From Melitaea cinxia (taxonomy: Eukaryota > Arthropoda > Insecta > Lepidoptera > Nymphalidae), in NCBI RefSeq assembly GCF_905220565.1, contig NC_059403.1, positions 1,612,001 to 1,676,000 of the forward strand: 64,000 nt of DNA, written 5' to 3'. The stretch's first letter is position 1. Every line of letters begins with the position of its first letter. A model generated the notes under the pieces. It saw only the letters and a program-made list of their open reading frames with translations. It did not search any database and was not told the DNA's origin. The translations under genes were made by a program, and so were the position numbers. Shown here in pieces: positions 1-11,120 of the stretch.

Positions 1-390
1 GTTAAGCGAATATAGCTTGTGGACGCTTGCAACACCAGGAGCACTGCAAGCGCGTGGCCGATCCTATGTATACCCCGACTTTCTTCAAGAACTCTGGCAA
101 CCTAACTCACCATAGAATCAACACTACTTATGAGTTGTATTATTTCTATATATTTCTCTTATATCTTGAGTTACTGCCCTAGATGGGCTGCTGCCTGCTA
201 TTTGTCCAACCTCAAAAGTATATGCTACAGATTAATATACTTGTAACTTATCATTTTAAACATTCCTTAAGTTAACCTAGAATATGTCTAAAGGCAAATT
301 GTTCATTATTTTTCTATTGAGGGTACTCCTCTTAGTCAGGCTGCTCCAATTTTTAGGCGAGATGTTTCCTGCTGTACTACCTCAATAAAA
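1..390 (+). repeat. Family C interspersed repeat, cut by window start
   Basis: The stretch matches five other copies in the window (13755, 23164, 30960, 31872, 40762). They share the landmarks 'agcttat/tgtggacgc', 'aacaccag', 'gcaagcgcg' and the tail 'gggctgctcc...gcaggaaatttcctgctg...cctaccTca'. This copy starts after the family's usual opening 'ctaggtcggcaaacaagcg', so its 5' end lies outside the window. It is non-coding and the class is uncertain (SINE or MITE). Confidence 0.75.
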
Positions 391-1045
391 CCAACTACTA
401 TTATAAATGCGATAGTGATTATCTCACACAATATCTACTGAACTGATTATAATAAAATTTGTTTATTATAATTCGAGATCATAGGGTAATTTTTAAGTAA
501 AATATAAATTATAAATTAGACTGAAATACAAACCTTAAGGTAAAAATTATACACTGAACGAAATTTTTAAAAAACAAACAACACAAGTATATTGTGTATA
601 ATATCCGGATACAAAAAGGACTTTTTGACTTGTTGCGAGACCAGATTTTCATCGCGTGTAATCCTTTACTACCTACATCCTCTGAACAACTATTCACTTA
701 CACATATCTAATCTTAGTTTATCATCAAATAAAATTGTATGTATAACATTTATTTCATTAACTAAAGTGGAATATTGTATATGTATATCAGATCATGATA
801 AATGTAAAACTTAATAAAGTAAATGAAAGCACTATAGCATTATCTCAAACGCTGTACGTTATGTCGGATTATCTTATCCATAGCCGTTTCATATGGTGGA
901 GTGTTAAATTAAAAGATATAAAAGGTTCCATATAATAAGGTTATACTAATGAAAGTTATTGATACTACTGACGCTAGTTATTCAATAGTAGTAGTAGTAT
1001 TATTATATGGTACATATATATAATGTATGTATTACTACTATCACA
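391..1045. other. AT-rich spacer, no gene seen
   Basis: No convincing coding frame, splice site or repeat is visible. A 62-codon minus-strand frame at 509-697 has low-complexity composition and no splice context, and is treated as chance. Confidence 0.6.
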
Positions 1046-1163
1046 TAATCATCATTACAGCAGCCTTTCGCAGTCCACTACTGGACATAGGCCTCCACAA
1101 GTTCACGCCAAAAAGGGCGTGAACTCATGTGTTTTGCCCATAGTCATCACGCTGGGCAGGCGC
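1046..1163 (+). repeat. Family A SINE-like repeat, partial
   Basis: This is the head of the most abundant repeat in the window: 'catcattacag', then 'cagtccactactggacatag', then 'gcctccacaagttcacgcc', then 'tgtgttttgcccatagtc'. It breaks off after 'gggcaggcg', where it runs into a MITE-like segment. Confidence 0.8.
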
Positions 1164-1164
1164 T

Positions 1165-1415
1165 AGCAGGCGTGGATAACGCTATTTGACGGATGACGAT
1201 ACAGACTTTGACAGCGGGAGGTAGAATGGGCCATAGGACCTGTTTCTCTTGAATTAATAAACTACAAGTTTAAGATTAATATATGTGAATAGAAATATTT
1301 CATAAATATAGTAAGAATTCGATGGTAAAAAGAATAATGAATCAAAAACTTTTTACTGTCGGGTACTGTCATCGGTAAAATAGCGTTATCCAAAACTTGT
1401 GAAACAGGCCCTAAC
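1165..1415. mobile_element. MITE-like inverted-repeat remnant ('ggcctgtttca' type)
   Basis: The motif 'ggataacgctattt' at 1174-1187 recurs in reverse complement at 1378-1391. 'acctgtttctc' near 1239 is matched by the reverse complement of 'gaaacaggccc' near 1401. This inverted arrangement around about 200 bp suggests a rearranged non-autonomous DNA transposon. Ends and target duplication are unclear. Confidence 0.35.
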
Positions 1416-1499
1416 TATTTTATCTTATTGAGTACATATGGATATAATTATTCTCAATTTATGGAAATTTATATTTAGACATTTTAGTGTATTAAATTC

Positions 1500-1585
1500 C
1501 TAGTGACGACGCGTTGGCGCAACAGTCACAGCACTGGGTTGTGGCTGTTGCGCTGGCGGTTGCGGGTTCGATCTCCGCACAAAAA
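1500..1585 (+). repeat. Family B SINE (Metulj-like), tRNA-derived head only
   Basis: It starts 'gacgacgcgttggcgcaac' and contains 'gcggttgcgggttcgatct', which looks like a tRNA T-arm/B-box. It matches the first 80 bp of the full-length copy at 13147. The remaining body is missing. Confidence 0.8.
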
Positions 1586-2682
1586 ACAAAGCGAAATTCC
1601 TAGTATGACAAGAAATACAACAAATGTATTAAGAACAAAAATATATAAAAATTAATAATATATATTTATCACTTGTTTTTGATTTGACTTGTATTTTGTA
1701 TAGCTCTGTAGTATAAAGTATGAGTGTGTTGAAGGAAGAACGACGTGAGATTAAGATTTAGGATTGTTATTATAAGGGTGGAACATTGAAAGGATTGTAC
1801 GTCGTGGGATTGGGTATTGTTACAGTAACAAATTATGGTTTAGTCATTGTATTAAGAAGATAATGATAAACACCGTAACGTCATTTGTTATTGCAATGGC
1901 AGCACGTGGACAGAGTTGCTTTGGGGAGTGACGATAGTGCAGGACTAGAGTCGATTCGTCTAGGGTGAAATTACGGGTTTACTGTTACATTCGTGAACGT
2001 CGCGTTTCCTGTTAATTTATTACGTGTATTCTCGATCGTATAATGAATATGGAGATGGTTCTAGCGCTCTGTCATCGCTGACCCCGTAATATATTAGTTT
2101 TTATATTATTTTTTTGTGATCCTTATAAGTATAAATGAATAAAGAAATATACAAACAAAATTTTACTATTTTTTATAAAATATGCAAATAAAAAAAATGG
2201 AGTGTCTGTTTGTAATGTTAAAATAACCGCTTTTTACTAAATTTATATATATGTATACACGGTACATACACCAAAATAACATTTTTTTACAATTTTAGTC
2301 TCTCTGTCTGTTTTTTGATCCGGCTAATCTTTTACAAATTTCTAGTGATCGCGACAGCGTTTGCGCTGAGTTTTTCTTTTCTCTATGAAAAATACGTCCG
2401 TACCATATTGCTTACTACTTCTATACTTATTAGGTCTGCCCCCAAACATTTTCGATTTTTACAAAAATAATCTAGTGGCCTTGCCGTGGAAGCGTAACAT
2501 ATAAACAGTTAAAATTACAATCGCATTTTGATTACTTTTGTATTTTGACCACGATTTCCGTTCAACGAACTTCGAACATATATCTATAACTGCGAACATA
2601 CATATTATTTACGAGTACACAGTTTAGTACTATGATTTAAGCAACGCTCACCTTCGTAATATGACAATAATTTGTATTTAAT
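1586..2682. other. Unassigned spacer, no gene seen
   Basis: About 1.1 kb of mixed AT-rich sequence without a convincing ORF. The 1730-2080 part is somewhat less AT-rich ('gcagcacgtggacagag', 'cgtctagggtgaaattacgg') and could be an unrecognised repeat. Confidence 0.5.
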
Positions 2683-2885
2683 ACTAGCTGACCCGGCGAA
2701 CTTCGTATCGCCTAACAGTCGATTCTTTAATTTTATTATTATTTTTTTTTTTTAGAATTTTTCTCTCCGTTAGAACCATCCTCGTACTTCAAGGAATATT
2801 TTAAAAAAAGAATTAGCGAAATCGGTCCAACCGTTCTCGAGTTTTGCGCTTAGCAACACATTCAGCGACTCATTTTTATATTATA
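2683..2885. repeat. RTE-like LINE 3' tail
   Basis: It opens with 'actagctgacccggcgaac' and ends with 'gaaatcggtccaaccgttct...ttatagaatt'. This is the non-coding 3' tail type that is widespread in insects for RTE-like LINEs. No ORF is retained. Confidence 0.6.
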
Positions 2886-3376
2886 GAATTACGTAAATAC
2901 AATACTTATATGATATTGTCCAGTATTGGTTCTATTGACATAGCCGGAGCGGTGACGTCAATACGGGTGACGTGGGTTTTAATAAATATAACAAGGAGTT
3001 GGTGAGACATCTATCAATGTCTTAACCTAGTCTTAATGTCACGTGATTTTTCGTTTGCTGAAGTCAAAGTACCAAAGCAAAGTTGCCGGTATAAAGGATT
3101 CACTATTTTTGATTTACAGAAGTAAAATTATAATGTTCGTATCAGTCGGCTTTGAATTTGCGTTATCAATTTCATTCTTTCAGAGGGAATGTTGTAAATT
3201 AAATTTTGTATTCTCTATTAAAGCATAATTATCAAAGATAGATTTAACGGAATTGTGTTAACAAACAAGGTATATCATACTTTTATAAAATCAATTTTAA
3301 GTATTATCTCATTTATCCCGATTCTTCTCTGCAGAATCTACATTCCGAATCGGCGGTAGCTTCACTTTTAAAAATA
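2886..3376. other. Spacer, no gene seen
   Basis: A 61-codon plus-strand frame at 3043-3228 has no start context, splice sites or recognisable motif. Nothing else is evident. Confidence 0.5.
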
Positions 3377-3680
3377 ATCATCATCATCATTTCAGCCTAT
3401 TGCAGTCCACTGCTGGACATTGGCCTCCACAAGTTCGCGCAAAATTCGTGAACTCATGTATGTTGCCCATAGTCACCACGCTGGGCAGGCGGGTTGGCGA
3501 CCGCAGGGCTGGCTTTGTCGCACCTAAGACGCTGCTGCCCGTCTTCAGCCTGTGTCTTTCAAAGCCAGCGGTTAGATGTTTATCCCGCCATCGGTTGGCT
3601 TCTTAAGTTCCAAGGTGATAGTGGAACCTTGTTATCCCTTAGTCGCCTCTTACGACACCCACGGGAAGAGAGGGGGTTAA
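3377..3680 (+). repeat. Family A SINE-like repeat, near full length
   Basis: It starts with 'atcatcatcatttcagcc' and carries all family landmarks in order: 'cagtccactgctggacat', 'gttttg/gttgcccatagtcacc', 'gctgggcaggcgggttgg', 'aagacgctgctgcccgtctt', 'gttatcccttagtcgcctct', 'acgacacccacgggaagag'. The two short plus-strand frames inside are artefacts of the repeat. Confidence 0.88.
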
Positions 3681-4162
3681 ATTTAAAAATAATAATCACA
3701 TTAAAAATTTTCACTTATAAAATGACAATTCGAAAGTGCTTTTGAAGCCTATTCGAGCTATTTCAACTGGATCTTTTTAAACAAGAGAGCCAATTTTTTT
3801 TCTCCTGCTGTATCTGAACAAAATTTCTTTTCACACCTCTTCAATAGTTTATTGTTACTTATAACCCAACAGTGCACTGTCATCTCCTTTAGCCATATGT
3901 CAATAGTAAACACTTGACAATCGCCAATACGCCTAAAGATCATGTTATAAAAAGACAGACGCAGAATTATTTCCTTGATTAATTAGTAGTGTTTGCGTGA
4001 AAACGAAAAAAAGAACTACATCGATTGACATCATCAAATAATACAACGAAAGTAGTCTAACAGTCAGTTAAAAACGCGTTATAAGTCAAAAAGTGACTCG
4101 ATCGAGAGGCTCTAGCTTTCTAAAAAAATTAATGATCTAAAACGGTAACTGATCAATTAAAC
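3681..4162. other. Spacer, no gene seen
   Basis: AT-rich sequence with no supported coding frame. The 61-codon minus frame at 3758-3943 lacks splice context. Confidence 0.5.
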
Positions 4163-4442
4163 CTGCTGCGTGGCTACGGCAGTAAAGAATATAGCCACCC
4201 CTTCTCTTCCCGTGGGTGTCGGAAGAGGCGACTAAGGGATAACACATTTCCGCTACCACCTTGGAACTTAAAAAGCCGACCGATGGCGGTATAACCATCT
4301 AACTGCTGGCTTTGAAATACACAGTCCGAAGACGCTGCTGCCCGTCTTCTCTGTATGGGTAAAACACACGAGTTCACGCCATTTTCAGGGCAAACTTGGG
4401 GAGGCCTATGTCCAGCAGTGGACTACGATAGGCTGAAGTGAG
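4163..4442 (-). repeat. Family A SINE-like repeat, full length
   Basis: Reverse-complement copy. It begins with the 3' end 'gctgcgtggctacggcagta' and finishes with 'cagtggactacgataggctg'. It retains 'cgtgggtgtcggaagaggcg' and 'gaagacgctgctgcccgtct'. Confidence 0.88.
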
Positions 4443-4483
4443 ATCAATTAAAAGTTAGAATGTAGTTATGATGTACACATAAA

Positions 4484-4535
4484 AAATACAGTCGAATTGA
4501 CGACTTCCTCCTTTTTTAAAGTCGGCTGATAAAAT
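4484..4535. repeat. Family E repeat, terminal fragment
   Basis: 'acagtcgaattgacgacttc' followed by 'ctccttttttaaagtcggct' is the terminal signature shared with the longer copies at 29870 and 62091. Only about 50 bp remain. Confidence 0.65.
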
Positions 4536-4970
4536 TGTTTTGGGTCTACTTAGTAATAAGCTTCTTTTACAAATATTTATACGGTACATTAAGTGTCGTA
4601 TTACTTACTGTGGGCGCTTAATTGATTTATTTGTTGTTGATCGGCCATCATGGTTTAAGTGGCGTTGAATGATTTTTACAATGATTGACCACTAATGACC
4701 GGCAATATTCAATCAGAATAATCACAGCAGGCTTAATCGGCTTAAGTGATAATGTGTATTATTTATTTTCTTATACACAAACTTTAGTTACTGTTTAAAA
4801 CAAACAATTTTTGGATAACTGACAACTTTTCTGTGAATGATTCTCTCATCTTACAAATATCTGAGAATAATGTTATTGAATCACTGATATTTGTTTTTTT
4901 GGTATATTTAATCTACTCTTTCTCTCTCTTTTAATTCATTTTCTTATATATTTTTAGAAAAATAACTTAC

Positions 4971-5080
4971 TTTTGTAACTCTTCTCTCCAAGCAGACTCT
5001 GATGAATTTAATGGCTTTCCAGTCATAAACATCGACACTTGGCTTATGCATCTCTTTAAACCGGACATTCTCTTTAACAT
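4971..5080 (-). CDS. Putative first coding exon, product unknown (phase 2)
   Basis: On the minus strand an open frame of 36 codons plus 2 bases runs from an ATG at 5080 (a second in-frame ATG is at 5068) to a consensus 5' splice site, AA|GTAAGT, at 4971/4970. The peptide begins MLKRMSGLKRCISQVS and ends with the acidic and polar stretch SSESAWREELQ. It matches no domain I recognise. The sequence upstream (5085-5620) becomes GC-rich and CpG-rich, as a promoter would. The next exon would lie to the left, possibly outside the window. What is seen is ORF, start and donor. That it is a gene is inferred. It ends in phase 2, like the exons at 18174 and 47963. Confidence 0.5.
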
Positions 5081-5640
5081 AAATATTTTACCTCTCTCTA
5101 TTTTGGTAATTTTAATGCACTATAACAGGCGAATACTTTTCGTCAGTCTTTAAAATTTCTTCAATAAAGTTTTTAATAAAAAAAGCGACACCAGCGCTTA
5201 GAAGTTACTTTAAAAAAAGTCTAAAACTAATTAATTATTTACGAATGTATCTTTAACAGGAATGACAGCTATAATTACAAACGTGCCACCGGTCCATCTT
5301 TCAGTAACACATTAATAAGAGATTCACTGAACACTTCTTTTATATCAAACAATAGTACGACAAACTTTTTCAATGTCTTTATCAAAATCATTTTGAAAAA
5401 AAAACTCACACTAGTATGGTACGGTAATGGCGTCGCAGAAATATCGAAACGCCGTATTACACTGGCACTGATTGTGGACAGAATAGGTCGAGAACTGAAA
5501 CAGACGGATGTTTAATGAAACGGCTGTGAAGACGATCACAAACAAACACTACACAACTGCAAGCGGCCCGTGCCAACGCTGCCAGTGGCGCCGCGGCGCG
5601 TCTCACCGTCGCCTTCCCTAATTTCTAAATTGATCATTCG
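5081..5640 (-). promoter_or_regulatory. Putative 5' UTR and GC-rich promoter region of the 4971 exon
   Basis: 5540-5620 is strikingly GC/CpG-rich for this window ('gccagtggcgccgcggcgcg'). Read on the minus strand it leads into AT-rich leader-like sequence. A possible 5'-UTR donor GTGAGT lies at 5405-5410. No TATA box was identified and the transcription start is not resolved. Confidence 0.35.
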
Positions 5641-6837
5641 ATCATTAATGATAATATTATAACTCGATTAGTCGATAATGTGTTTATTTTCTAAGAATCA
5701 TATTTTGATTTTACATTTTTTTCTAAATATTTATCAAATCAGACGCTTGAACTCTTGAAGTGACAGCTTTTTATAAACTTTGGTTGCGCAAAAAAGTTGA
5801 CGTAATCTCGTAGTTCCTTGGATTTTACGAATTCGACGTAAATGACGCATAAGCAAGTGTGACGAGGATAGAGTCGACGTTTTATACCCGCTACAATACA
5901 ATCGATTCGACTTCTAAAAAATAGATTAATCGCATTTTAATCAGTTTTGTGTGGATACGAAAGAGTTAAAAAATTAAATGAACGTTGCAATAATGGCTGT
6001 AATAAAAAATAGGAGACCTTAAAATCATATGTAAGTGACAGTGACTTCACGGCTATTTAAGATTCAATATTCAGAACAATAGCAACTAGTAACCACAGAC
6101 AATTACAATACATACCGTGAAATTAGCTTCACTAATGACATAAAGATTGTGTAATTAAAAGACTTTGTTCATTGTAGACAAAACATTATTCATTGAATTG
6201 TCGACAATTATTTATGATCAGAGAACTCAACTATTGTTTTAACTGTTTTTTATTCGAAATATGTAATTATAAAGTATATTATTCCTATAACGTTGCCTTA
6301 AAATTTCATTCATTTTGATTTTTTTTATGCCCATAAAGCATAGACGTAGCGTCATTCTGCAGAATACACAACCCATAATGTGGCGTTCTAATAGCGAAAC
6401 AGTCTTCAAATCCCTTTTCTATTAAATGTATACTTGTTAAAGTCATAATCATTGATCAATTTATATATATTTTAGGTCAAATGATGAAAATCTCAAAGTA
6501 CTAAGATTTACGTTGATAAGTGTTATGACAACATTTCGACTATTTTATATCAAAAACTGCATTTATTACCCTATTTTACAAAACATCTAGCAGTCTAATC
6601 TTATCTTCTAATCGACTTGAAAAGGACCAGATGAAATTCTTAAGCTCATTTATACAGTTTAGCTTAGTTTTCAAAAATCGAAGCATAAACTTTGAAAAAT
6701 ATAAAAGAAAGTATCGCAAAAAAATTGTATTGGAAATTAACTCAACACATGTTATTTTTTTTATTTTTTAGTTTTTCTGTTTCCTTTAAATTCATAACTG
6801 TTATAACAATATATACGCTAAAAATCGACCAACATAT
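5641..6837. other. AT-rich spacer, no gene seen
   Basis: About 1.2 kb with no convincing frame, repeat or structure. Confidence 0.5.
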
Positions 6838-7165
6838 ACCTCGCTTCAGCCTGTAATATCCCACTGCATAGGCCTCTTTCTACAAGTAGAAGAAGGATCA
6901 GAGCTTTATCCACCATGCTGCTCCAATGCAAATTGGTGGATATCTTCCCTACTATGACTAACGATCGCTATCAGGTATACATGATAACAACCGGGACCGA
7001 CGGCTTACCGTGCTCTCCGAAGCACGGTGGAGAGACCTACAAGGTCTGCACAGATATCCAGACCACGGCTAATATTTGTATGACCAATACAAATGTGCGC
7101 GCAACAGCCACAAACCGATGCTGTGACTTGTGCGCCAACGCGTCGCAACATATGCCTACCTATAA
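6838..7165 (-). repeat. Family B SINE (Metulj-like), near full length
   Basis: Reverse-complement copy. It opens with 'tcgcttcagcctgtaatatc', then the 'aggcctctttc...gaaggatcagag' tail block and 'gcttaccgtgctctccg'. It ends in the tRNA-like head 'gtgcgccaacgcgtcgc'. The 102-codon plus-strand frame at 6915-7223 is an artefact of this repeat. Confidence 0.85.
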
Positions 7166-7385
7166 CAATGGAATTACCGATGCATGTACTGTATGCGCGT
7201 ACTTATACTATTTAAATCTCTAAAAAGTATTCTAAATTTGTATTACTGGGAACCTGAAAATGTATCGTCAGTGTACGTGTAATACACGAGGTATGTTCAA
7301 AGCAATGCCAAGAGTTTACAGAACTTGTTCAAGCGATACTTAATAATAATTGTGTAGGTATATATGTATCTCTAAAACCAACTCA

Positions 7386-7540
7386 TTTTATGGCTATAAG
7401 TCATGCCTCATCATCACTTCAGCCTATCGCAATCCAATGTTGGACATAGGCCTACAAGAATAAGGAGAAGATAGATAAGGAGCCTATATAGGACAAAGTT
7501 GGGGCCAAAAATGGCGTGAACTCATGTGTGCCTTATCGCG
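7386..7540 (+). repeat. Family A SINE-like repeat, internally rearranged
   Basis: 'cttcagcctatcgcaatcca' and 'ttggacataggcctacaaga' are followed by an unrelated 40-bp insert, then by 'aaaaatggcgtgaactcatg'. It is truncated after 'tgtgtg'. Confidence 0.75.
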
Positions 7541-8078
7541 AGGAACAATTAAGTCTATCTTTATAAAACCATAAAAACGAGTATTGGCTGAAAACTATTA
7601 TAATATAATAATATTTAAAATAAGTTTCAATGTATGTATTTATTTTATGTATGTATATACACGTTCATCTAAGTGTTTATGTAGTCTACATGTATTTTAT
7701 ATTATTAATTCTGAATAATTCTGAAAAATATATAAATATAATATAAATAGATTAATAATCATTATTATTATTAATCACTCTTGCACTTCTGTGCCCCGTT
7801 ATACGGCAATTCTCACCACCATGGGTAGACTGGTAGAGATCTCTTCTAGAGATAAGTTCGCCCTTGCGAACTTTATAAATATGATTTTTACTTGTTTTTT
7901 TTTTTAAGTGCAATAAAGAATATAATAATAAGTACATATTGTATTGAAACATTAATTAACTTAAAAAGAATTGTGTGTGTGTGTGTGCAATTCACACACG
8001 GCAGATTTGAAACTTCTGAAAAGTCGTAGGAAGGTATGCCGTTCCAATTGTTCTATCGACGATAATCACGGTCTCGTA
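7541..8078. repeat. Spacer with a LINE-type 3' tail and short (TG)n
   Basis: 7795-7940 contains 'agagatctcttctagagata' and 'agttcgcccttgcgaac', ending '...ttttttaagtgcaataaag'. This is the 3'-tail type also seen at 30825 and 58285, and is probably a non-LTR retrotransposon tail. A (TG)7 microsatellite lies near 7973-7986. No gene is seen. Confidence 0.5.
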
Positions 8079-8839
8079 ATAAAAATAGGTAAAAAAACTT
8101 TTTAAGTTAAACGGTTTTATGTTAAACATACATTGCAATGTTTAAGATAAATGTACTAAAAACCAAAAAATAATAAAATAGATACAGTCGTGGGAATTAT
8201 AAACATATGCATAGACTAGACTAAAATAAAACCGTGGGGCACGTCAATTGTCTACAATCGTTGATTAAAATGTTTGTTTTGTAATGTTACACTATAATTA
8301 GGCAGTTGTTCAACCGACAACGATGGACGTGTGATAAGTAGGGCTAGAATGTGGAAACAAGCTAGCAAGCTCGATTATAAGCGAGTTTTAGGGTTTCATA
8401 GTGGTGAGCGAGTAGTACTTTTATCATATGTTTTGTCGATTAAAGACAAACTACGAGCAGTGAAACGATTCCTCGCCAGCCAGCAGTGTGAATGTCCAAC
8501 GATAAACTAGTTGAAACATCTCTTTTATTTACATGGAGTGTATGTAACTATTGGAATTTCCATGAGCAAGAAAATAGTAATTTCCTCACCGTCTGCGGGC
8601 CAACTGCCTATTTTAACGACGAATTAAACGATTCTTCTATCGCACATTAAGTCGATAATTTGTAGACAATTGACGTGCCCCACGGTTTTATTTTAGTCTA
8701 GTCTATGCATATGTTTATAATTCCCACGACTGTATCTATTTTATTATTTTTTGGTTTTTAGTACATTTATCTTAAACATTGCAATGTATGTTCAACATAA
8801 AACCGTTTAACTTAAAAAGTTTTTTTACCTATTTTTATT
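8079..8839. mobile_element. Fold-back element with 179-180 bp inverted arms
   Basis: Arms 8079-8257 and 8660-8839 are inverted copies. By eye they differ at only about one position over 179 bp ('gttaaac' versus 'gttgaac'). Each arm holds 'aagttaaacggttttatgtt', 'tacagtcgtgggaattataa' and 'ccgtggggcacgtcaattg'. The 402-bp centre has no coding frame. This is a non-autonomous, recently formed or gene-converted DNA element. No target duplication was clear. Confidence 0.8.
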
Positions 8840-8916
8840 TTCTAGTTTTTAGTTTTTATTTCGCATTCTGTTTAATTCATTTAGTGCTTCATTATTGCAA
8901 GGCCCATCTTAAATAT

Positions 8917-9520
8917 TGAGGTTGTATAGTGCACTGTATTCTTCTTGTCAAGCCCTTTTATTTGATACCCATATTGGTAGGATTGATAAAAAAATTGTTA
9001 TCAGACATTTGGTAGCGGCGGCCAGCTTAGATTTCAATTTTGCATAGTAAATTGTATTCTACTTGTTGAGACCTTTCATTTGATACCCATGTTGATGGGA
9101 TTGATAAAACCTAAGTTATCCGCCATTTTGTAGAGGCCGCCATCTTGGATTTTAATTTTATATAGTACATTGATTATACTGGTTGAGCACTTTCATTTGA
9201 TACCCATATTGATGGGATCGATAAAACCTACGTTATCCGCCATTTTGTAGCGGCCGCCATCTTGTATTTCAATTTTTTATAGTATATTGTATTCTGCTTG
9301 TTGAGCCCTTTCATTTGATACCCATATTGATGGGATTGATAAAACCTACGTTATCCGCCATTTTGTAGCGGCCGCCATCTTGGATTTCAATTTTTTATAG
9401 TATATTGTATTCTGCTTGTTGAGCCCTTTCATTTGATACCCATATTGATGGGATTAATAAAACATGAATTATCCGCCATTTTGTAGCGGCGGCCATCTTG
9501 AATTTATAATGATAATGAAT
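8917..9520. repeat. Five-copy tandem repeat, 118-bp period
   Basis: The anchor 'tttgatacccat' occurs at 8961, 9079, 9196, 9314 and 9432, spacings 118, 117, 118 and 118. Each unit also holds 'ttatccgccattttgtagcg' and 'gccgccatcttggattt'. The last copies are the most alike. The block is probably an internal array of a transposon and not a chromosomal satellite. Confidence 0.9.
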
Positions 9521-9690
9521 AAACATAATTGTATTGTCACCAAAATCCAAAGTGTATACAAAATTTCAGATTAATCGGTTGACAGGAAGAGGGTGAAATT
9601 TGAATGACTAAATTTGACCCAAGAATAAAAAATAAAACAAACGGGGTGAGCTAAATAAAACCGTTTAAAAAAGGTCGTAAGCGTCGTAAA
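9521..9690. repeat. Repeat end following the 118-bp array
   Basis: 'caaaatttcagattaatcgg' and 'gggtgagctaaataaaaccg' resemble non-coding transposon ends. The terminal 'ataaaaccgttta' echoes 'cataaaaccgtttaac' in the right arm of the fold-back element. One composite element from 8079 to about 9690 is therefore possible. Confidence 0.4.
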
Positions 9691-10839
9691 ACGTGTCTCT
9701 TACCCCTTTAAGCAGTAATGTATTCCAAAGAGGATATAACCACTACGTGATGTATTCTATCTCATTCACTCCTATACATTTGTGTGATTATTTATTTATC
9801 GTGACGCATTTTCGTTTTATCGAGTTTCAAATCACATTCTAAAGAAATTTCACTTCAAAAAAAATTAGTGTACTAAGTGTACAGGGAACAACACTTTCAG
9901 CCCCCCCTCCCCCCTCTACTCATTACAATAAAGTGGTCTAATCCAAGACAACACTAAGTTGTCAATTGAAAAAGTACACAAATATCGGATTATTTCGTGT
10001 ATATAACACAATGAGGTATTAATAAATTGCAAGCCTATATAAAACTAACATGGGAACGAGTTAGAATATTTATATTTCTTCGTCGTTTATCATGTGAAAC
10101 CCGATAAGTCGTTTCTTCGGCGTCGTGAAGACGCCGCTTGATTGCAGTGTTTCAATACATCCAACGAATTAAACATCTTTTTTCAATTTTTTTACATCCA
10201 CAAGTAATTGAGCATTCTTGCGATAAAAAAATTATACATCATTGTAAATTTATCCGTCAAATTATGTCTGTGTGTTTTTTGACTGAATAATACGTATTTT
10301 TTTTTTCTAAAAATTCTGTTCACATAACTAATAAAGAACATGGAAACGTATAAGATACATAAAAAAAGTGCGTTAGATCAACGAAGGCTCTTCCATCAGA
10401 TAGCTTCATGCAACAGGTTCTAAGAGAAGCAATGGTTACAATTAACCCAAATGATGCTTTAAACGATTCATAAAGTATTTATCAGCAATATAAGATTTAT
10501 TTGATACCATAACAAATGTAATGCTATTATTGATCACACACACACGGGTTACTAAACTTAGTGTATAATGGGAAGCTCGAAACGCATTTGTATACAAAAC
10601 CTTGTTTATTTAGTCAGTATTTCCCATATATCAGCTAACTGATTGAATTAAAATGTAAGCATGCAACACATAATTCGAAGTTTCTCTGATTCGAGGCAAA
10701 TCGAGAGATTGAACATCTTGTTTTTGTGCGGATGCTTCGCGCACATATGGATTTTTATTTATTTTTTATGTTGATAAACGAGTATGCAGGTAACTAATGT
10801 TTGAGTGATCACCGCCACCCAACTTTTGCGGCTTTAGTA
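9691..10839. other. Spacer, no gene seen
   Basis: AT-rich with a short C-rich run near 9901. No supported coding exon or known repeat. Confidence 0.5.
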
Positions 10840-10866
10840 TATATGTTGCAGTCAAAACTCTTAACC

Positions 10867-11001
10867 AGTCAAAAGCACTATTGACTAGCAAAATCAGTCA
10901 GAAGTACTTTTGACCGTTTGCTTTAGTCAATAATACTTTTGACTAAAATAACAGTTAAAAGTACTTTTGCCCAATGGAGCTGGTTAAAAGTACTTTTGAC
11001 T
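10867..11001. repeat. Left palindromic iteron array of the Ginger-like element
   Basis: Five variants of AGTCAAAAGTACTTTTGACT start at 10867, 10896, 10925, 10953 and 10982, a spacing of 28-29 bp. Each is itself a near-perfect inverted repeat centred on AGTACT. The likely role is transposase binding, inferred from position. Confidence 0.85.
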
Positions 11002-11120
11002 AAATGATTCCGTCAAAACTCTTAAAAAGTAAAGGTGGTCGATAAAAATAACGACAAACGCACATATATACTTTTATATTACTCATTATTAGTGGAGAAC
11101 GTGCTGATATTAGAACAAAA

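Noticed and set aside
6915..7223. 102-codon plus-strand ORF, cysteine-rich
   Set aside because: It lies entirely within a reversed family B SINE. The cysteines are a reading artefact.
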